64,000 nt of DNA from Palsa-892 sp035555855. GTDB lineage: Bacteria; Pseudomonadota; Alphaproteobacteria; Rhizobiales; Xanthobacteraceae. The position numbers were made by a program, and so were the translations under genes. The stretch spans positions 43,410 through 107,409 of the forward strand of contig DATMGD010000009.1 in NCBI GenBank assembly GCA_035555855.1. The letters run 5' to 3'. A model generated the notes under the pieces. The model worked only from the letters and a program-made list of their open reading frames with translations. It did not search any database and had not been told where the DNA came from. Shown here in pieces: positions 10,741 to 19,342 of this stretch. Each line of letters starts with the position of its first letter. Within the stretch, counting starts at the first letter, position 1.

Positions 10741-11568
10741 TTATTCCGCCGCTTTCGGCATGTTCTTGTCGTCGCCGTTCTTCAGCGTATCGGGGTGCGG
10801 CATCGCGATGACGTTGTAACCCGAATCGACGAAGTGGATTTCGCCGGTGACGCCGGTCGAAAGATCCGACAAGAGATAAAGCCCCGCACCGCCGAGTTCC
10901 TCGAGCGTGACGCCGCGGCCGAGCGGCGAGTTCTTCTGCTGAAAAGCGAACATTACGCGCGCATCGCCAATGCCGGCGCCGGCGAGCGTGCGGATCGGGC
11001 CCGCCGAGATCGCATTCACGCGAATCGCGCGATTGCCATAATCGACGGCGAGGTAACGGACGCTAGCCTCAAGCGCAGCTTTCGCGACGCCCATGGCGTT
11101 GTAGTTCGGCATCGCCCGGTCGCCGCCGTTATAGGTCAGCGTGATCATCGAGCCGCCGTCTTTCATCAGCGCCGCCGCGCGCTTCGCGGATTCGGTGAAG
11201 GAAAAGCAGGAAATCACCATGGTGCGAACGAAATTATCGCGCGTCGTGTCGGCGTAGAGGCCCTTCAACTGATTCTTGTCGGAAAAGCCGATCGCGTGGA
11301 CGTAGAAATCGAGGCCGCCCCACTTCTTTTCGATTTCGGAGAACACCTTATCGACCGTCGCGATGTCCTCGACATCGCAGGGCATGACCATCTCGCCCTT
11401 CACGGATTCGGCAAGCGGCCGGACGCGCTTCTCCAGCGCCTCGCCCTGATAGGTGAAGGCGAGCTTCGCGCCGTGAGCGGCGACGGCCTGCGCGATGCCC
11501 CACGCGATCGAGTGATCGTTCGCGACGCCCATGATGAGGCCGCGCTTTCCTTCCATCAAACCTTTCAT
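10741..11568 (-). CDS. fabI: Enoyl-[acyl-carrier-protein] reductase (NADH)
   Basis: FabI catalyses the last step of each fatty acid elongation round. The 275-residue protein is an SDR-fold enzyme beginning MKGLMEGKRGLIMGVAN. The FabI-type active site has Tyr146 and Tyr156 with Lys163 six residues further on (NYNAMGVAKAALE). The SAGPIRTLAGAGI substrate-loop region is intact. It is the last gene of a fabA-fabB-fabI operon on the minus strand, with 47 bases between fabB and fabI. The C-terminal tail (KNGDDKNMPKAAE) is polar. It reads towards katG and shares that terminator. Confidence 0.96.
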   Translation of the reverse strand: MKGLMEGKRGLIMGVANDHSIAWGIAQAVAAHGAKLAFTYQGEALEKRVRPLAESVKGEMVMPCDVEDIATVDKVFSEIEKKWGGLDFYVHAIGFSDKNQLKGLYADTTRDNFVRTMVISCFSFTESAKRAAALMKDGGSMITLTYNGGDRAMPNYNAMGVAKAALEASVRYLAVDYGNRAIRVNAISAGPIRTLAGAGIGDARVMFAFQQKNSPLGRGVTLEELGGAGLYLLSDLSTGVTGEIHFVDSGYNVIAMPHPDTLKNGDDKNMPKAAE

Positions 11569-11615
11569 GTGTCGTCTCTTCGGCTCGTCTAATTCGACTG
11601 GCTGCTTATGAAAAA

Positions 11616-12833
11616 TCAGGCGTCGTGACGCTTGAATACGAGCGTCGCGTTGGTGCCGCCGAAGCCAAACGAGTTCGACAGCACACAGTTCAATTTCGCA
11701 TTGTCCACGCGCTTGCGCACGATCGGCATGTCGGCAAAATCAGGATCGATCTCGTCGATATGCGCGCTCTCGCAGATGAACCCGTTATTCATCATCAGGA
11801 GCGAATAGATCGCTTCCTGCACGCCGGTGGCGCCGAGCGAGTGGCCGGTCAGCGACTTTGTCGCCGAGATTGGCGGGCATTTCGCGCCGAACACTTCGCG
11901 GATCGCCTCGATTTCCTTGATGTCACCGACCGGCGTCGAGGTCGCGTGCGGGTTGATGTAATCGACCGGCAGCTTGACGTTCTCGAGCGCCATCTGCATG
12001 CAGCGAACGGCGCCCTCGCCCGATGGCGCCACCATGTCGTGACCGTCGGAGGTCGCGCCGTAACCGGCAAGCTCACCGTAAATCTTGGCGCCGCGCGCTT
12101 TCGCCCGCTCGTACTCCTCGAGCACGAGAACGCCGGCACCGCCGGCGATGACGAAACCGTCGCGGTTCTTGTCGTAAGCACGCGAGGCGACCGCCGGCCT
12201 GTCGTTGTAGCCGGAGGACATCGCGCCCATCGCGTCGAACAACACCGAAAGCGTCCAGTCGAGCTCTTCGCAGCCGCCGGCGAACATCACGTCCTGCTTG
12301 CCGGCCTGAATCATCTCGTAGGCGTTGCCGATGCAATGGTTCGAGGTCGCGCAGGCGGACGAAATCGAATAGTTGACGCCCTTGATCTTGAACCAGGTGG
12401 CGAGCGTCGCCGACGCGGTCGAAGACATTGCTTTGGGCACGGCGAAGGGGCCGACGCGCTTCGGACCCTTGGCGCGCGTGGTGTCTGCAGCTTCAACGAT
12501 CGTTTTCGTCGAGGGCCCGCCCGAGCCCATGATGATGCCGGTCTTCGGATTACTGATATCTTTTTCTTCGAGCGCGGCGTCGCGGATCGCCTGATCCATC
12601 GCGACGTGGTTCCAGGCGGTGCCGCCGCCGTGGAAACGCATCGCACGGCGATCGACGATCGCGCTCGCATCGAGCGTCGGTGCGCCGGCGACCTGACTGC
12701 GGAAGCCGAGCTTCGCCTGATCTTCAGCGTGCGTGATGCCGCTCTTCGCCTCACGCAGGCTTGCCAACACTTCCTGAGTGTTGTTGCCGATCGAAGAGAC
12801 GATCCCCATTCCGGTGACAACGACGCGTCGCAT
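11616..12833 (-). CDS. fabB: Beta-ketoacyl-ACP synthase I
   Basis: This condensing enzyme elongates acyl-ACP with malonyl-ACP and is needed for unsaturated chains. It has 405 residues and a thiolase fold. The Cys-His-His triad is Cys161 (SSACATS), His296 (NPHATSTPVGD) and His331 (KSLTGHSLG), and the C-terminal FGFGGTNA loop is intact. FabB rather than FabF identity is supported by the CATSNH context and by fabA directly upstream. Regulation is probably from the fabA promoter in the region shared with irr. Confidence 0.96.
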   Translation of the reverse strand: MRRVVVTGMGIVSSIGNNTQEVLASLREAKSGITHAEDQAKLGFRSQVAGAPTLDASAIVDRRAMRFHGGGTAWNHVAMDQAIRDAALEEKDISNPKTGIIMGSGGPSTKTIVEAADTTRAKGPKRVGPFAVPKAMSSTASATLATWFKIKGVNYSISSACATSNHCIGNAYEMIQAGKQDVMFAGGCEELDWTLSVLFDAMGAMSSGYNDRPAVASRAYDKNRDGFVIAGGAGVLVLEEYERAKARGAKIYGELAGYGATSDGHDMVAPSGEGAVRCMQMALENVKLPVDYINPHATSTPVGDIKEIEAIREVFGAKCPPISATKSLTGHSLGATGVQEAIYSLLMMNNGFICESAHIDEIDPDFADMPIVRKRVDNAKLNCVLSNSFGFGGTNATLVFKRHDA

Positions 12834-12890
12834 GATTGACCTCTTCGATTTTTCGGGTCGCGTGGTGCCGCGTTCGCGGCGGCGATGGAT

Positions 12891-13421
12891 TTACGCCTTC
12901 GCGGGCGCCATTTGGCCGGCCTGAAACAGTCCGACCTTCAGGTCAGCCGCCCGATAGATGACTTCGCCATCGGCTGAAAGCCAGCCATCAGCGATACCGA
13001 GAACGAGTTTCGAGCGCATGACACGCTTGATGTCGATGCCGTAGACCACTTTTTTCACGCTCGGCAGCACCTGGCCGGAAAACTTGATCTCGCCGGTGCC
13101 AAGCGCGCGGCCCTTGCCGGGTGCGCCAAGCCAGCCGAGATAAAAACCAAGCATCTGCCAAAGTGCATCAAGACCGAGGCAGCCGGGCATTACCGGGTCG
13201 CCCTTGAAGTGGCAGGCAAAGAACCACAGGTCCGGCTTCACATCGAGCTCAGCGCGAATAAGGCCTTTGCCGTGAGCGCCGCCCTGCTCGGAAACCTCGG
13301 AAATGCGGTCGAACATCAACATCGGCGGCAGCGGAAGTTGCGCATTCCCCTCGCCGAAAAGCTCCCCTCGTCCGCAGGCCAGCAAATCCTCGTAACTGAA
13401 ACTGTTCGGTCTTTCGCTCAT
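12891..13421 (-). CDS. fabA: 3-hydroxydecanoyl-ACP dehydratase/isomerase
   Basis: FabA dehydrates 3-hydroxydecanoyl-ACP and isomerises the product to the cis-3 enoyl form, the branch point to unsaturated fatty acids. The 176-residue hot-dog-fold protein carries the active-site His71 in FFACHFKGDPVMPG and Asp85 in CLGLDALWQ. It is the first gene of the fabA-fabB-fabI unit and is divergent from irr. The 252-base gap upstream is AT-rich and holds a long-armed inverted repeat. Confidence 0.96.
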   Translation of the reverse strand: MSERPNSFSYEDLLACGRGELFGEGNAQLPLPPMLMFDRISEVSEQGGAHGKGLIRAELDVKPDLWFFACHFKGDPVMPGCLGLDALWQMLGFYLGWLGAPGKGRALGTGEIKFSGQVLPSVKKVVYGIDIKRVMRSKLVLGIADGWLSADGEVIYRAADLKVGLFQAGQMAPAKA

Positions 13422-13514
13422 TGCCGCTTTCTGGATAATCTTGTCTGGAACCCTGATTTCCCTAACACAGGCCTCCTATTCCCGAAAGGCAAGAAGCTTT
13501 ATTTCGAGGTTAGC

Positions 13515-13572
13515 GTTCAAAAAATGTATTATATTTCAATGGTTTATTGTTATTGCGTCGGGTTTTTTGAAC
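13515..13572. repeat. Inverted repeat in the fabA-irr divergent region
   Basis: Ten-base perfect arms GTTCAAAAAA (13515-13524) and TTTTTTGAAC (13563-13572) are separated by 38 bases of AT-rich DNA. They lie between the fabA start (13421) and irr start (13674). The arms could be paired operator half-sites or the ends of a large cruciform; no known Irr or Fur box consensus is evident. Confidence 0.5.
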
Positions 13573-13673
13573 TCCTAATATTATAAAATATCATGGGTGG
13601 CCTTGCTTGATCCTCGGATCGGCATCATTCATGTTACCGAACGTAAGCTTTTGTAACGGTAGAGTCTTTGGCA

Positions 13674-14177
13674 ATGACCGAACTGGACCGCAGACACCTG
13701 TTGGATGACGAACATGTCGAGTTGCCGGTCGAGCAGCTCAGCACGGAGCCGTCGGCTGGCCGCCGCACCGGCTGCCCGTTCCATGACGTGCGCGCCATGC
13801 TGCGCGATGTCGGCCTGCGTCCGACCCGTCAGCGTCTTGCGCTCGGATGGCTCTTGTTCGCCAAGGGCGGGCGCCATCTCACGGCAGAGATGCTGCACGA
13901 AGATGCGCTCAAGGCGCGCTTCCCGGTTTCGCTCGCGACCGTTTACAACACGCTCAACCAGTTCACCGAAGCGGGCTTGTTGCGCGAGGTCGCCGTCGAC
14001 GGTTCGAAAACTTATTTCGACACCGACGCTTCCGATCATCATCACTTCTATGTCGAAGGTGACGGAAAGCTGCTCGACATTCACGACACGCTGTCGCTCG
14101 ATGCCATGCCGACGCCGCCGGAAGGCTACGAGGTTGCGCGCATCGATGTCGTCGTGCGCTTGAAGCGTAAATCTTAA
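13674..14177 (+). CDS. irr: Iron response regulator Irr (Fur superfamily, heme-regulated)
   Basis: Irr is the Hyphomicrobiales regulator that senses iron through heme and represses or activates heme- and iron-related genes. The start is the ATG at 13674; an in-frame TTG lies two codons upstream. The 167-residue protein has a heme regulatory motif GCPFHDV at residues 33-39 (Cys34-Pro35), the Fur-type winged helix (TAEMLHEDAL...SLATVYNTLNQFTEAGLL) and the histidine cluster HHH at 122-124. In Bradyrhizobium the motif with Cys-Pro drives heme-dependent degradation. It is divergent from fabA, an association I recall in related genomes but have not checked. Confidence 0.94.
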   Translation: MTELDRRHLLDDEHVELPVEQLSTEPSAGRRTGCPFHDVRAMLRDVGLRPTRQRLALGWLLFAKGGRHLTAEMLHEDALKARFPVSLATVYNTLNQFTEAGLLREVAVDGSKTYFDTDASDHHHFYVEGDGKLLDIHDTLSLDAMPTPPEGYEVARIDVVVRLKRKS

Positions 14178-14197
14178 TCTCTAAAAGCCGTAGATCC

Positions 14198-14734
14198 TTA
14201 TTCCACGGTTTCGTTTGGGTAGACGCCCCAAAGGCGTTCCTGCTCGATATAACCATTGAAACCGTCGCCGAAGATCCGGCACCATTTACCGTCGCAGGAT
14301 TTCACCGAAGCAAGCACTCCGGCTTGCAGCTTGGCGACGACGCCTGAGCTATTGCGGCTATCGAACAGTGGAAAATCCTTCTTGTCCTTTCGCGCCCAAG
14401 GGGCGACCAGTGCCGTGCGGCGGCTCGACAAGAGCGTGTGAAATACCCAGCCTTCCGTTCCTTCGGAGTCGCGGATCTTCCGCCAGTTTTCGGACTCCGC
14501 GATGATTTCGACCGGCAAGCCTGCGCGGGTGAATACCCAGTTCACTGCATTTTCCCGTGTCGGCCCGGCCCGCAGATTGACCTTGTCTGCTTTGAGGCTG
14601 ACGAAGCGGGGGATCGGCAGATTGGTCGAGGTGCCCGCACCTTGTGCGGCTGCGGCAAACGGCAGCATGACCAGCGCGATCGCCATCGTGGCAATCATAT
14701 AATTGGCTGTTCCGCGCCATCCTTGCCGGGTCAT
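14198..14734 (-). CDS. Secreted SH3-domain protein
   Basis: A 178-residue protein starting at the ATG with AAGGAAGG just upstream; a longer open frame to 15385 runs antisense through the next gene and is not credible. Residues 1-33 form a signal peptide with hydrophobic core MIATMAIALVMLPFAAAA. Bacterial SH3-like repeats follow (VNLRAGPTRENAVNWVF, then WRKIRDSEGTEGWVFHTLL, then GKWCRIFGDGFNGYI). Such domains usually bind peptidoglycan or other periplasmic partners. It is convergent with irr with 20 bases between the stops. The exact role is unknown. Confidence 0.85.
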   Translation of the reverse strand: MTRQGWRGTANYMIATMAIALVMLPFAAAAQGAGTSTNLPIPRFVSLKADKVNLRAGPTRENAVNWVFTRAGLPVEIIAESENWRKIRDSEGTEGWVFHTLLSSRRTALVAPWARKDKKDFPLFDSRNSSGVVAKLQAGVLASVKSCDGKWCRIFGDGFNGYIEQERLWGVYPNETVE

Positions 14735-14873
14735 TCGGCCTTCCTTCCGGTTCGCAAATTCCGGTCTCACTAGCCGGATTCCCGTCCGGCCTGTCAATCG
14801 GTGCTCGGAAAATGGAGCATTTTGAGTTTCAAAAAACCCTCTGCTAGACAGTTTGCGAGAGGAATGCCGCCCA

Positions 14874-15872
14874 ATGGCCAAGAAAAAACCGCTCGTCGTT
14901 GTTACCCGCCGCCTGCCGGAAAGCGTCGAGACGCGCATGCGCGAGCTTTTCGAAACCCGTCTCAACGATGAAGATCGCCCGCTTTCGCAAGCGGAACTCG
15001 TCGCGGCCGTGAAGACCGCCGACGTTCTGGTGCCGACCATTACCGACAGGATCGATTCGGCCGTGCTTTCGCAAGCCGGCGAAAACCTGAAGCTGATTGC
15101 CAATTTCGGCAACGGCGTCGACCACATTGATGTGGCAACGGCGCTCGCACGCGGCATCACCGTGACAAACACGCCGGGCGTGCTCACCGAAGATACCGCC
15201 GACATGACGATGGCGCTGATCCTTGCGGTGCCGCGGCGGCTCGTGGAAGGATCGACGGTCATTACCGCCGAGGAGGAGTGGCACGGCTGGTCGCCGACCT
15301 GGATGCTCGGCCACCGCATCTCCAACAAGCGGCTGGGCATCATCGGCATGGGCCGGATCGGCACCGCCGTCGCACGCCGCGCCAAGGCGTTCGGCCTGCA
15401 GATCCATTATCACAACCGGCGCCGTGTCTTGCCGGAGCTCGAAGAATCGCTGGAGGCGACCTACTGGGACAGCCTCGACCAGATGCTGGCGCGCATGCAC
15501 ATCGTCTCGGTGAATTGCCCGCACACGCCGGCGACTTACCATCTGCTTTCGGCGCGGCGGCTGAAGCTCCTGAAGAAGGACGCCTATATCGTCAACACCG
15601 CGCGCGGCGAGGTCATCGACGAGAATGCACTGGCGCGCATGCTGGAAGCCGACGAGATTGCCGGAGCCGGTCTCGACGTTTTCGAGCACGCCCCCGCCGT
15701 CAACCCGAAGCTCGTCAAGCTTGCCCGCGCCGGCAAGGTTGTGCTGTTGCCGCATATGGGCTCGGCAACGATCGAAGGCCGCAACGACATGGGCGATAAA
15801 GTGATCGTCAATATTCGCACCTTCATGGACGGCCATCGGCCGCCGGACCGCGTGCTGCCATCGATGCTCTAG
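14874..15872 (+). CDS. D-2-hydroxyacid dehydrogenase (glyoxylate/hydroxypyruvate reductase type)
   Basis: A 332-residue NAD(P)-dependent reductase of the D-isomer 2-hydroxyacid family, most like D-glycerate dehydrogenases. The ATG at 14874 follows a GAGAGGA site; an in-frame ATG at 14853 is less likely. The Rossmann motif GMGRIG is at 158-163, and the catalytic residues are Arg244 (NTARGEVID), Glu271 (GLDVFEHAP) and His294 (LLPHMGSAT). It probably interconverts glyoxylate/glycolate or hydroxypyruvate/glycerate. The substrate is inferred from family resemblance. It converges with the MoeB-like gene, ten bases apart. Confidence 0.88.
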   Translation: MAKKKPLVVVTRRLPESVETRMRELFETRLNDEDRPLSQAELVAAVKTADVLVPTITDRIDSAVLSQAGENLKLIANFGNGVDHIDVATALARGITVTNTPGVLTEDTADMTMALILAVPRRLVEGSTVITAEEEWHGWSPTWMLGHRISNKRLGIIGMGRIGTAVARRAKAFGLQIHYHNRRRVLPELEESLEATYWDSLDQMLARMHIVSVNCPHTPATYHLLSARRLKLLKKDAYIVNTARGEVIDENALARMLEADEIAGAGLDVFEHAPAVNPKLVKLARAGKVVLLPHMGSATIEGRNDMGDKVIVNIRTFMDGHRPPDRVLPSML

Positions 15873-15882
15873 TGCAGAAACG

Positions 15883-16686
15883 CTAAGCGTAACGCGAAAG
15901 ATCGCGGATTGTCGGCTTCTCGCCCGAGAGCGGGTTCTCGGGATTCCACCCGTAGTTCAAAGTTTCGAAGCGCATTTCGCGGGCGTCGATCATCAGTAGG
16001 CGCCCAATGAGCGGCTGCCCGAACCCGACAACCGCGCGGATGGCTTCGAGTGCTGCAAGCGAGCCCGCGACACCCGCAAGCGCGCCGATAATGCCGGCCT
16101 GCTCGCAAGTCGGCACAGTTCCTTCCGGCGGCGGTTCGGGAAACAGGCAGCGATAACTCGGATTGGGTTTGCCGTCCGGTCCCTTTTCATGAGCGCGGAT
16201 TGTGGTGAGCGTCGCATCGAAGGTGCCGAGCGCCGCCGTTACCAGCGGGCGTTTTGCAAGAAAGCAGGCATCCGAAACGAGATAGCGCGTCGAGAAATTA
16301 TCCGAACCGTCGAGCACGATGTCGTTCGCTGCGATCAGATCGAGCGCATTGGCGGCGCTAAGCCGCATGTTCACTGGAGTGATTTTGACATGCGGGTTGA
16401 GCCGCGTGACAACCGACGCGGCGCTTTCGACCTTGGGCCGGCCAACATCCTCGGTGAAATGGATGACCTGACGTTGCAGGTTCGAAAGCGACACCGTGTC
16501 GTCGTCGATCACCGTGAGTTCGCCGACACCGGCGGCGGCAAGATAAAGGAGCGCCGGCGAGCCGATGCCGCCTGCGCCGACGACGAGCATGCGCGCGGCT
16601 TTCAGCTTCTGTTGTCCGGGTCCGCCGACTTCCTTCAGGACAACGTGGCGGGCGTAGCGTTCAATCTCTTGCGCGGAGAGCGTCAT
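15883..16686 (-). CDS. ThiF/MoeB/HesA-family adenylyltransferase (E1-like)
   Basis: E1-like enzymes adenylate the C-terminal glycine of ubiquitin-like sulfur carriers such as MoaD or ThiS. The 267-residue protein has the ATP-binding loop GAGGIGSP at 37-44, the DDDTVSLSNLQRQ segment and Cys194 in PTCEQAG at the usual catalytic-loop position. Of the four zinc cysteines of MoeB only one remains (Cys180 in SYRC, with Ser177 where the partner should be). The C-terminal CxxC is replaced by the NPENP region. Molybdopterin-synthase activation is likely but not proven; no moa genes are nearby. Confidence 0.82.
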   Translation of the reverse strand: MTLSAQEIERYARHVVLKEVGGPGQQKLKAARMLVVGAGGIGSPALLYLAAAGVGELTVIDDDTVSLSNLQRQVIHFTEDVGRPKVESAASVVTRLNPHVKITPVNMRLSAANALDLIAANDIVLDGSDNFSTRYLVSDACFLAKRPLVTAALGTFDATLTTIRAHEKGPDGKPNPSYRCLFPEPPPEGTVPTCEQAGIIGALAGVAGSLAALEAIRAVVGFGQPLIGRLLMIDAREMRFETLNYGWNPENPLSGEKPTIRDLSRYA

Positions 16687-16726
16687 GCCGACGTTATCGC
16701 CGATCTCGCGCGCGGCCGCAAAGGGC

Positions 16727-19159
16727 TCAGACGTCGAGATTGGCGACCGAAAGGGCGTTGTCCTGGATGAACTGCCGGCGCGGTTCGACGACGTCGCCCA
16801 TCAGCTTGGTGAACAGATCGTCGGCGTCGTCGCCGCCCTTCACCTGAAGAAGCGAGCGGGCATTGATGTCGAGCGTCGTCTCCCAGAGCTGCTCGGGGTT
16901 CATCTCGCCAAGGCCTTTATAACGCTGCAGCGAGACGCCCTTGCGGCCGGTGCCGGTGACCGCTTCGAACAGGTCGATCGGCCCGAATACCGTCGTTTCT
17001 TCGCCCTTGCGGATCAATTTGGCCTGGCGCGGATAGACCTTTTGCAGATTGGGCGCCATCGCATCGAGTTTACGGGCATCGGCGGACGACAAAAACGCTT
17101 GGTCGATGACGTTTTCTTCGCGCACACCGCGAATGGTCCGCGAGAACTTGAAGCCCGATTCATCAGCTATGCCTTCCCAGCCGCGCTCGGTTTCGTCGGC
17201 GATCGCGTCCAGACGCTTGGCGACATAGGCCGCAGCGTCCTGAGCTTTCTTGACGTCAGACAAGACATCGACAGACAAAGCCCCGGCGATTGCCGTCTGC
17301 TCGACGGCAGAGCGATTATAGCGCGGATGAAGACCCTTCAGGATCGCGCGCGCAGCGCGCGCTTCGTCGACGAGAGCGGTGAGATCGCGGCCGGCGCGTT
17401 GTTCGCCGCTCGCGAGCTTCAGAACGGTGTCTTCGAGCCCGGCATGAACAAGATAATCCTCGAGTGCGCGCTCGTCCTTGAGATACTGCTCCGACTTGCC
17501 GCGCGCGATTTTGTAGAGCGGCGGCTGCGCGATGTAGATGTGGCCGTGTTCGATCAGCGCCGGCATCTGGCGGTAGAAGAACGTCAACAGCAGCGTGCGG
17601 ATATGCGAGCCGTCGACGTCGGCGTCCGTCATAATGATGATCTTGTGATAGCGCAGCTTCTCGAGATTGAAGTCGTCGCGGCCAATGCCGGTGCCGAGTG
17701 CCGTGATCAGCGTGCCGACCTGCTCCGACGAGAGCATCTTGTCGAAGCGCGCGCGCTCGACGTTCAGAATCTTGCCGCGTAACGGCAGAACGGCCTGGAA
17801 CGCGCGGTCGCGCGCCTGTTTCGCCGAACCGCCGGCGGAATCACCCTCGACGATGAAAAGTTCTGATTTCGCCGGGTCCTTCTCCTGACAATCGGCAAGC
17901 TTGCCGGGCAACGACGAAACATCGAGCGCGCCTTTGCGGCGCGTGAGTTCGCGCGCCTTGCGCGCAGCTTCACGAGCCGCCGCGGCTTCTACGACCTTGC
18001 CGACGAGGCTCTTGGCTTCCGCCGGGTGTTTCTCCAGCCATTGCTGGAGCGCGTCCGAGACGATCGTCTCGACGACCGGACGCACTTCGGAGGAAACGAG
18101 CTTGTCTTTGGTTTGCGACGAGAATTTCGGATCGGGCACCTTGATCGAGAGCACCGCCGTCAGGCCCTCGCGGCAATCCTCACCGGAGAGATCGACCTTC
18201 TCTTTTTTGCTGAGGCCCGCGCTCTCGGCGTAGCGAATCACTTCACGGGTGAGCGCCGCGGCAAAGCCGGTGAAATGCGTGCCGCGATCGCGCTGCGGGA
18301 TGTTGTTGGTGAAGCAGAGGATATTCTCGTGATAGCTGTCGTTCCACGACAGCGCCGTCTCGACGACGACACGGTCACGCTCGCCGCGGATCAGGACCGG
18401 AGCCGGAATGAGCGACTGCTTGTTGCGATCGAGAAAGCGGACGAAAGCCTCGACCCCGCCCTCATAAAGCATTTCTTCGACCTTCGGCACCGGGCCGCGC
18501 AGGTCGGACAACATGATTTTCACGCCCGAGTTCAGAAAGGCGAGCTCGCGCAAGCGATGCTCGAGCGTCGCGTAATCGAATTCGGTCTTGGTGAAGACTT
18601 CCTTGCTCGGAAGAAAATTGACCTTGGTTCCACGCTTGCCTTCGGCCTTGCCCACGACTTTCAGCGGCGCGACAGATTCGCCGTCTTCAAAGCGCATGAA
18701 GTGTTCGTTGCCGTCGCGCCAGATCGTAAGATCGAGTTTTGTCGAGAGCGCGTTCACGACCGAAACGCCGACGCCATGCAGACCACCGGAAACCTTGTAA
18801 GAATCCTGATTGAATTTTCCGCCGGCATGCAACTGCGTCATGATGACTTCGGCGGCGGAGACACCCTCTTCCTTATGGATGTCGACCGGAATACCGCGGC
18901 CGTCGTCGATCACCGTCACTGAGCCGTCGGGATTGAGCTCGACCTGCACGTGCTTGGCATGGCCTGCGAGCGCCTCGTCGATTGCGTTATCGACGACCTC
19001 ATAGACCATGTGATGGAGGCCCGAGCCGTCATCGGTGTCGCCAATATACATGCCCGGCCGTTTGCGGACCGCTTCCAGACCCTTGAGGACCTGAATCGAC
19101 TCGGCATCGTATTCGCCGGGATGGGTTTTCGGCGTCGTCGGTTTTGGAGCTTTCGCCAT
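16727..19159 (-). CDS. gyrB: DNA gyrase subunit B
   Basis: GyrB is the ATPase subunit of gyrase, which introduces negative supercoils. The protein has 810 residues. The GHKL ATPase domain shows VVDNAIDEALAGH, the DDGRGIP motif and the HGVGVSVVNALS lid. The TOPRIM domain has EGDSAGGSA and DADVDGSHIRTLLLTFFYR, and the C-terminus carries the QRYKGLGEMNPEQLWETT motif that contacts GyrA. It is the last gene of the dnaA-dnaN-recF-gyrB run and is separated from recF by 183 AT-rich bases that may hold its own promoter. Confidence 0.97.
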   Translation of the reverse strand: MAKAPKPTTPKTHPGEYDAESIQVLKGLEAVRKRPGMYIGDTDDGSGLHHMVYEVVDNAIDEALAGHAKHVQVELNPDGSVTVIDDGRGIPVDIHKEEGVSAAEVIMTQLHAGGKFNQDSYKVSGGLHGVGVSVVNALSTKLDLTIWRDGNEHFMRFEDGESVAPLKVVGKAEGKRGTKVNFLPSKEVFTKTEFDYATLEHRLRELAFLNSGVKIMLSDLRGPVPKVEEMLYEGGVEAFVRFLDRNKQSLIPAPVLIRGERDRVVVETALSWNDSYHENILCFTNNIPQRDRGTHFTGFAAALTREVIRYAESAGLSKKEKVDLSGEDCREGLTAVLSIKVPDPKFSSQTKDKLVSSEVRPVVETIVSDALQQWLEKHPAEAKSLVGKVVEAAAAREAARKARELTRRKGALDVSSLPGKLADCQEKDPAKSELFIVEGDSAGGSAKQARDRAFQAVLPLRGKILNVERARFDKMLSSEQVGTLITALGTGIGRDDFNLEKLRYHKIIIMTDADVDGSHIRTLLLTFFYRQMPALIEHGHIYIAQPPLYKIARGKSEQYLKDERALEDYLVHAGLEDTVLKLASGEQRAGRDLTALVDEARAARAILKGLHPRYNRSAVEQTAIAGALSVDVLSDVKKAQDAAAYVAKRLDAIADETERGWEGIADESGFKFSRTIRGVREENVIDQAFLSSADARKLDAMAPNLQKVYPRQAKLIRKGEETTVFGPIDLFEAVTGTGRKGVSLQRYKGLGEMNPEQLWETTLDINARSLLQVKGGDDADDLFTKLMGDVVEPRRQFIQDNALSVANLDV

Positions 19160-19342
19160 GAAAAAAGCGGCCTCGAATCAGGGGAAAATCTTTAGAGAAA
19201 TATAAGCCGTTTTTACCCGAAAAGAATGGCGTAGCGAGAAGATTCGCGCCTTCTTACCCATTGATATTAATTGGTAATTTGCCGTTTTTTGACACCACCG
19301 GCCGCTTCAAGGGGGAACTCGAAAAGGGGCGCTTTTTTTGCA

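Noticed and set aside
14735..15385. N-terminal extension of the SH3 protein frame, running antisense into the hydroxyacid dehydrogenase gene
   Set aside because: A signal peptide with a good ribosome-binding site begins at 14734; the extra part is Ser/Arg-rich antisense of a real gene.
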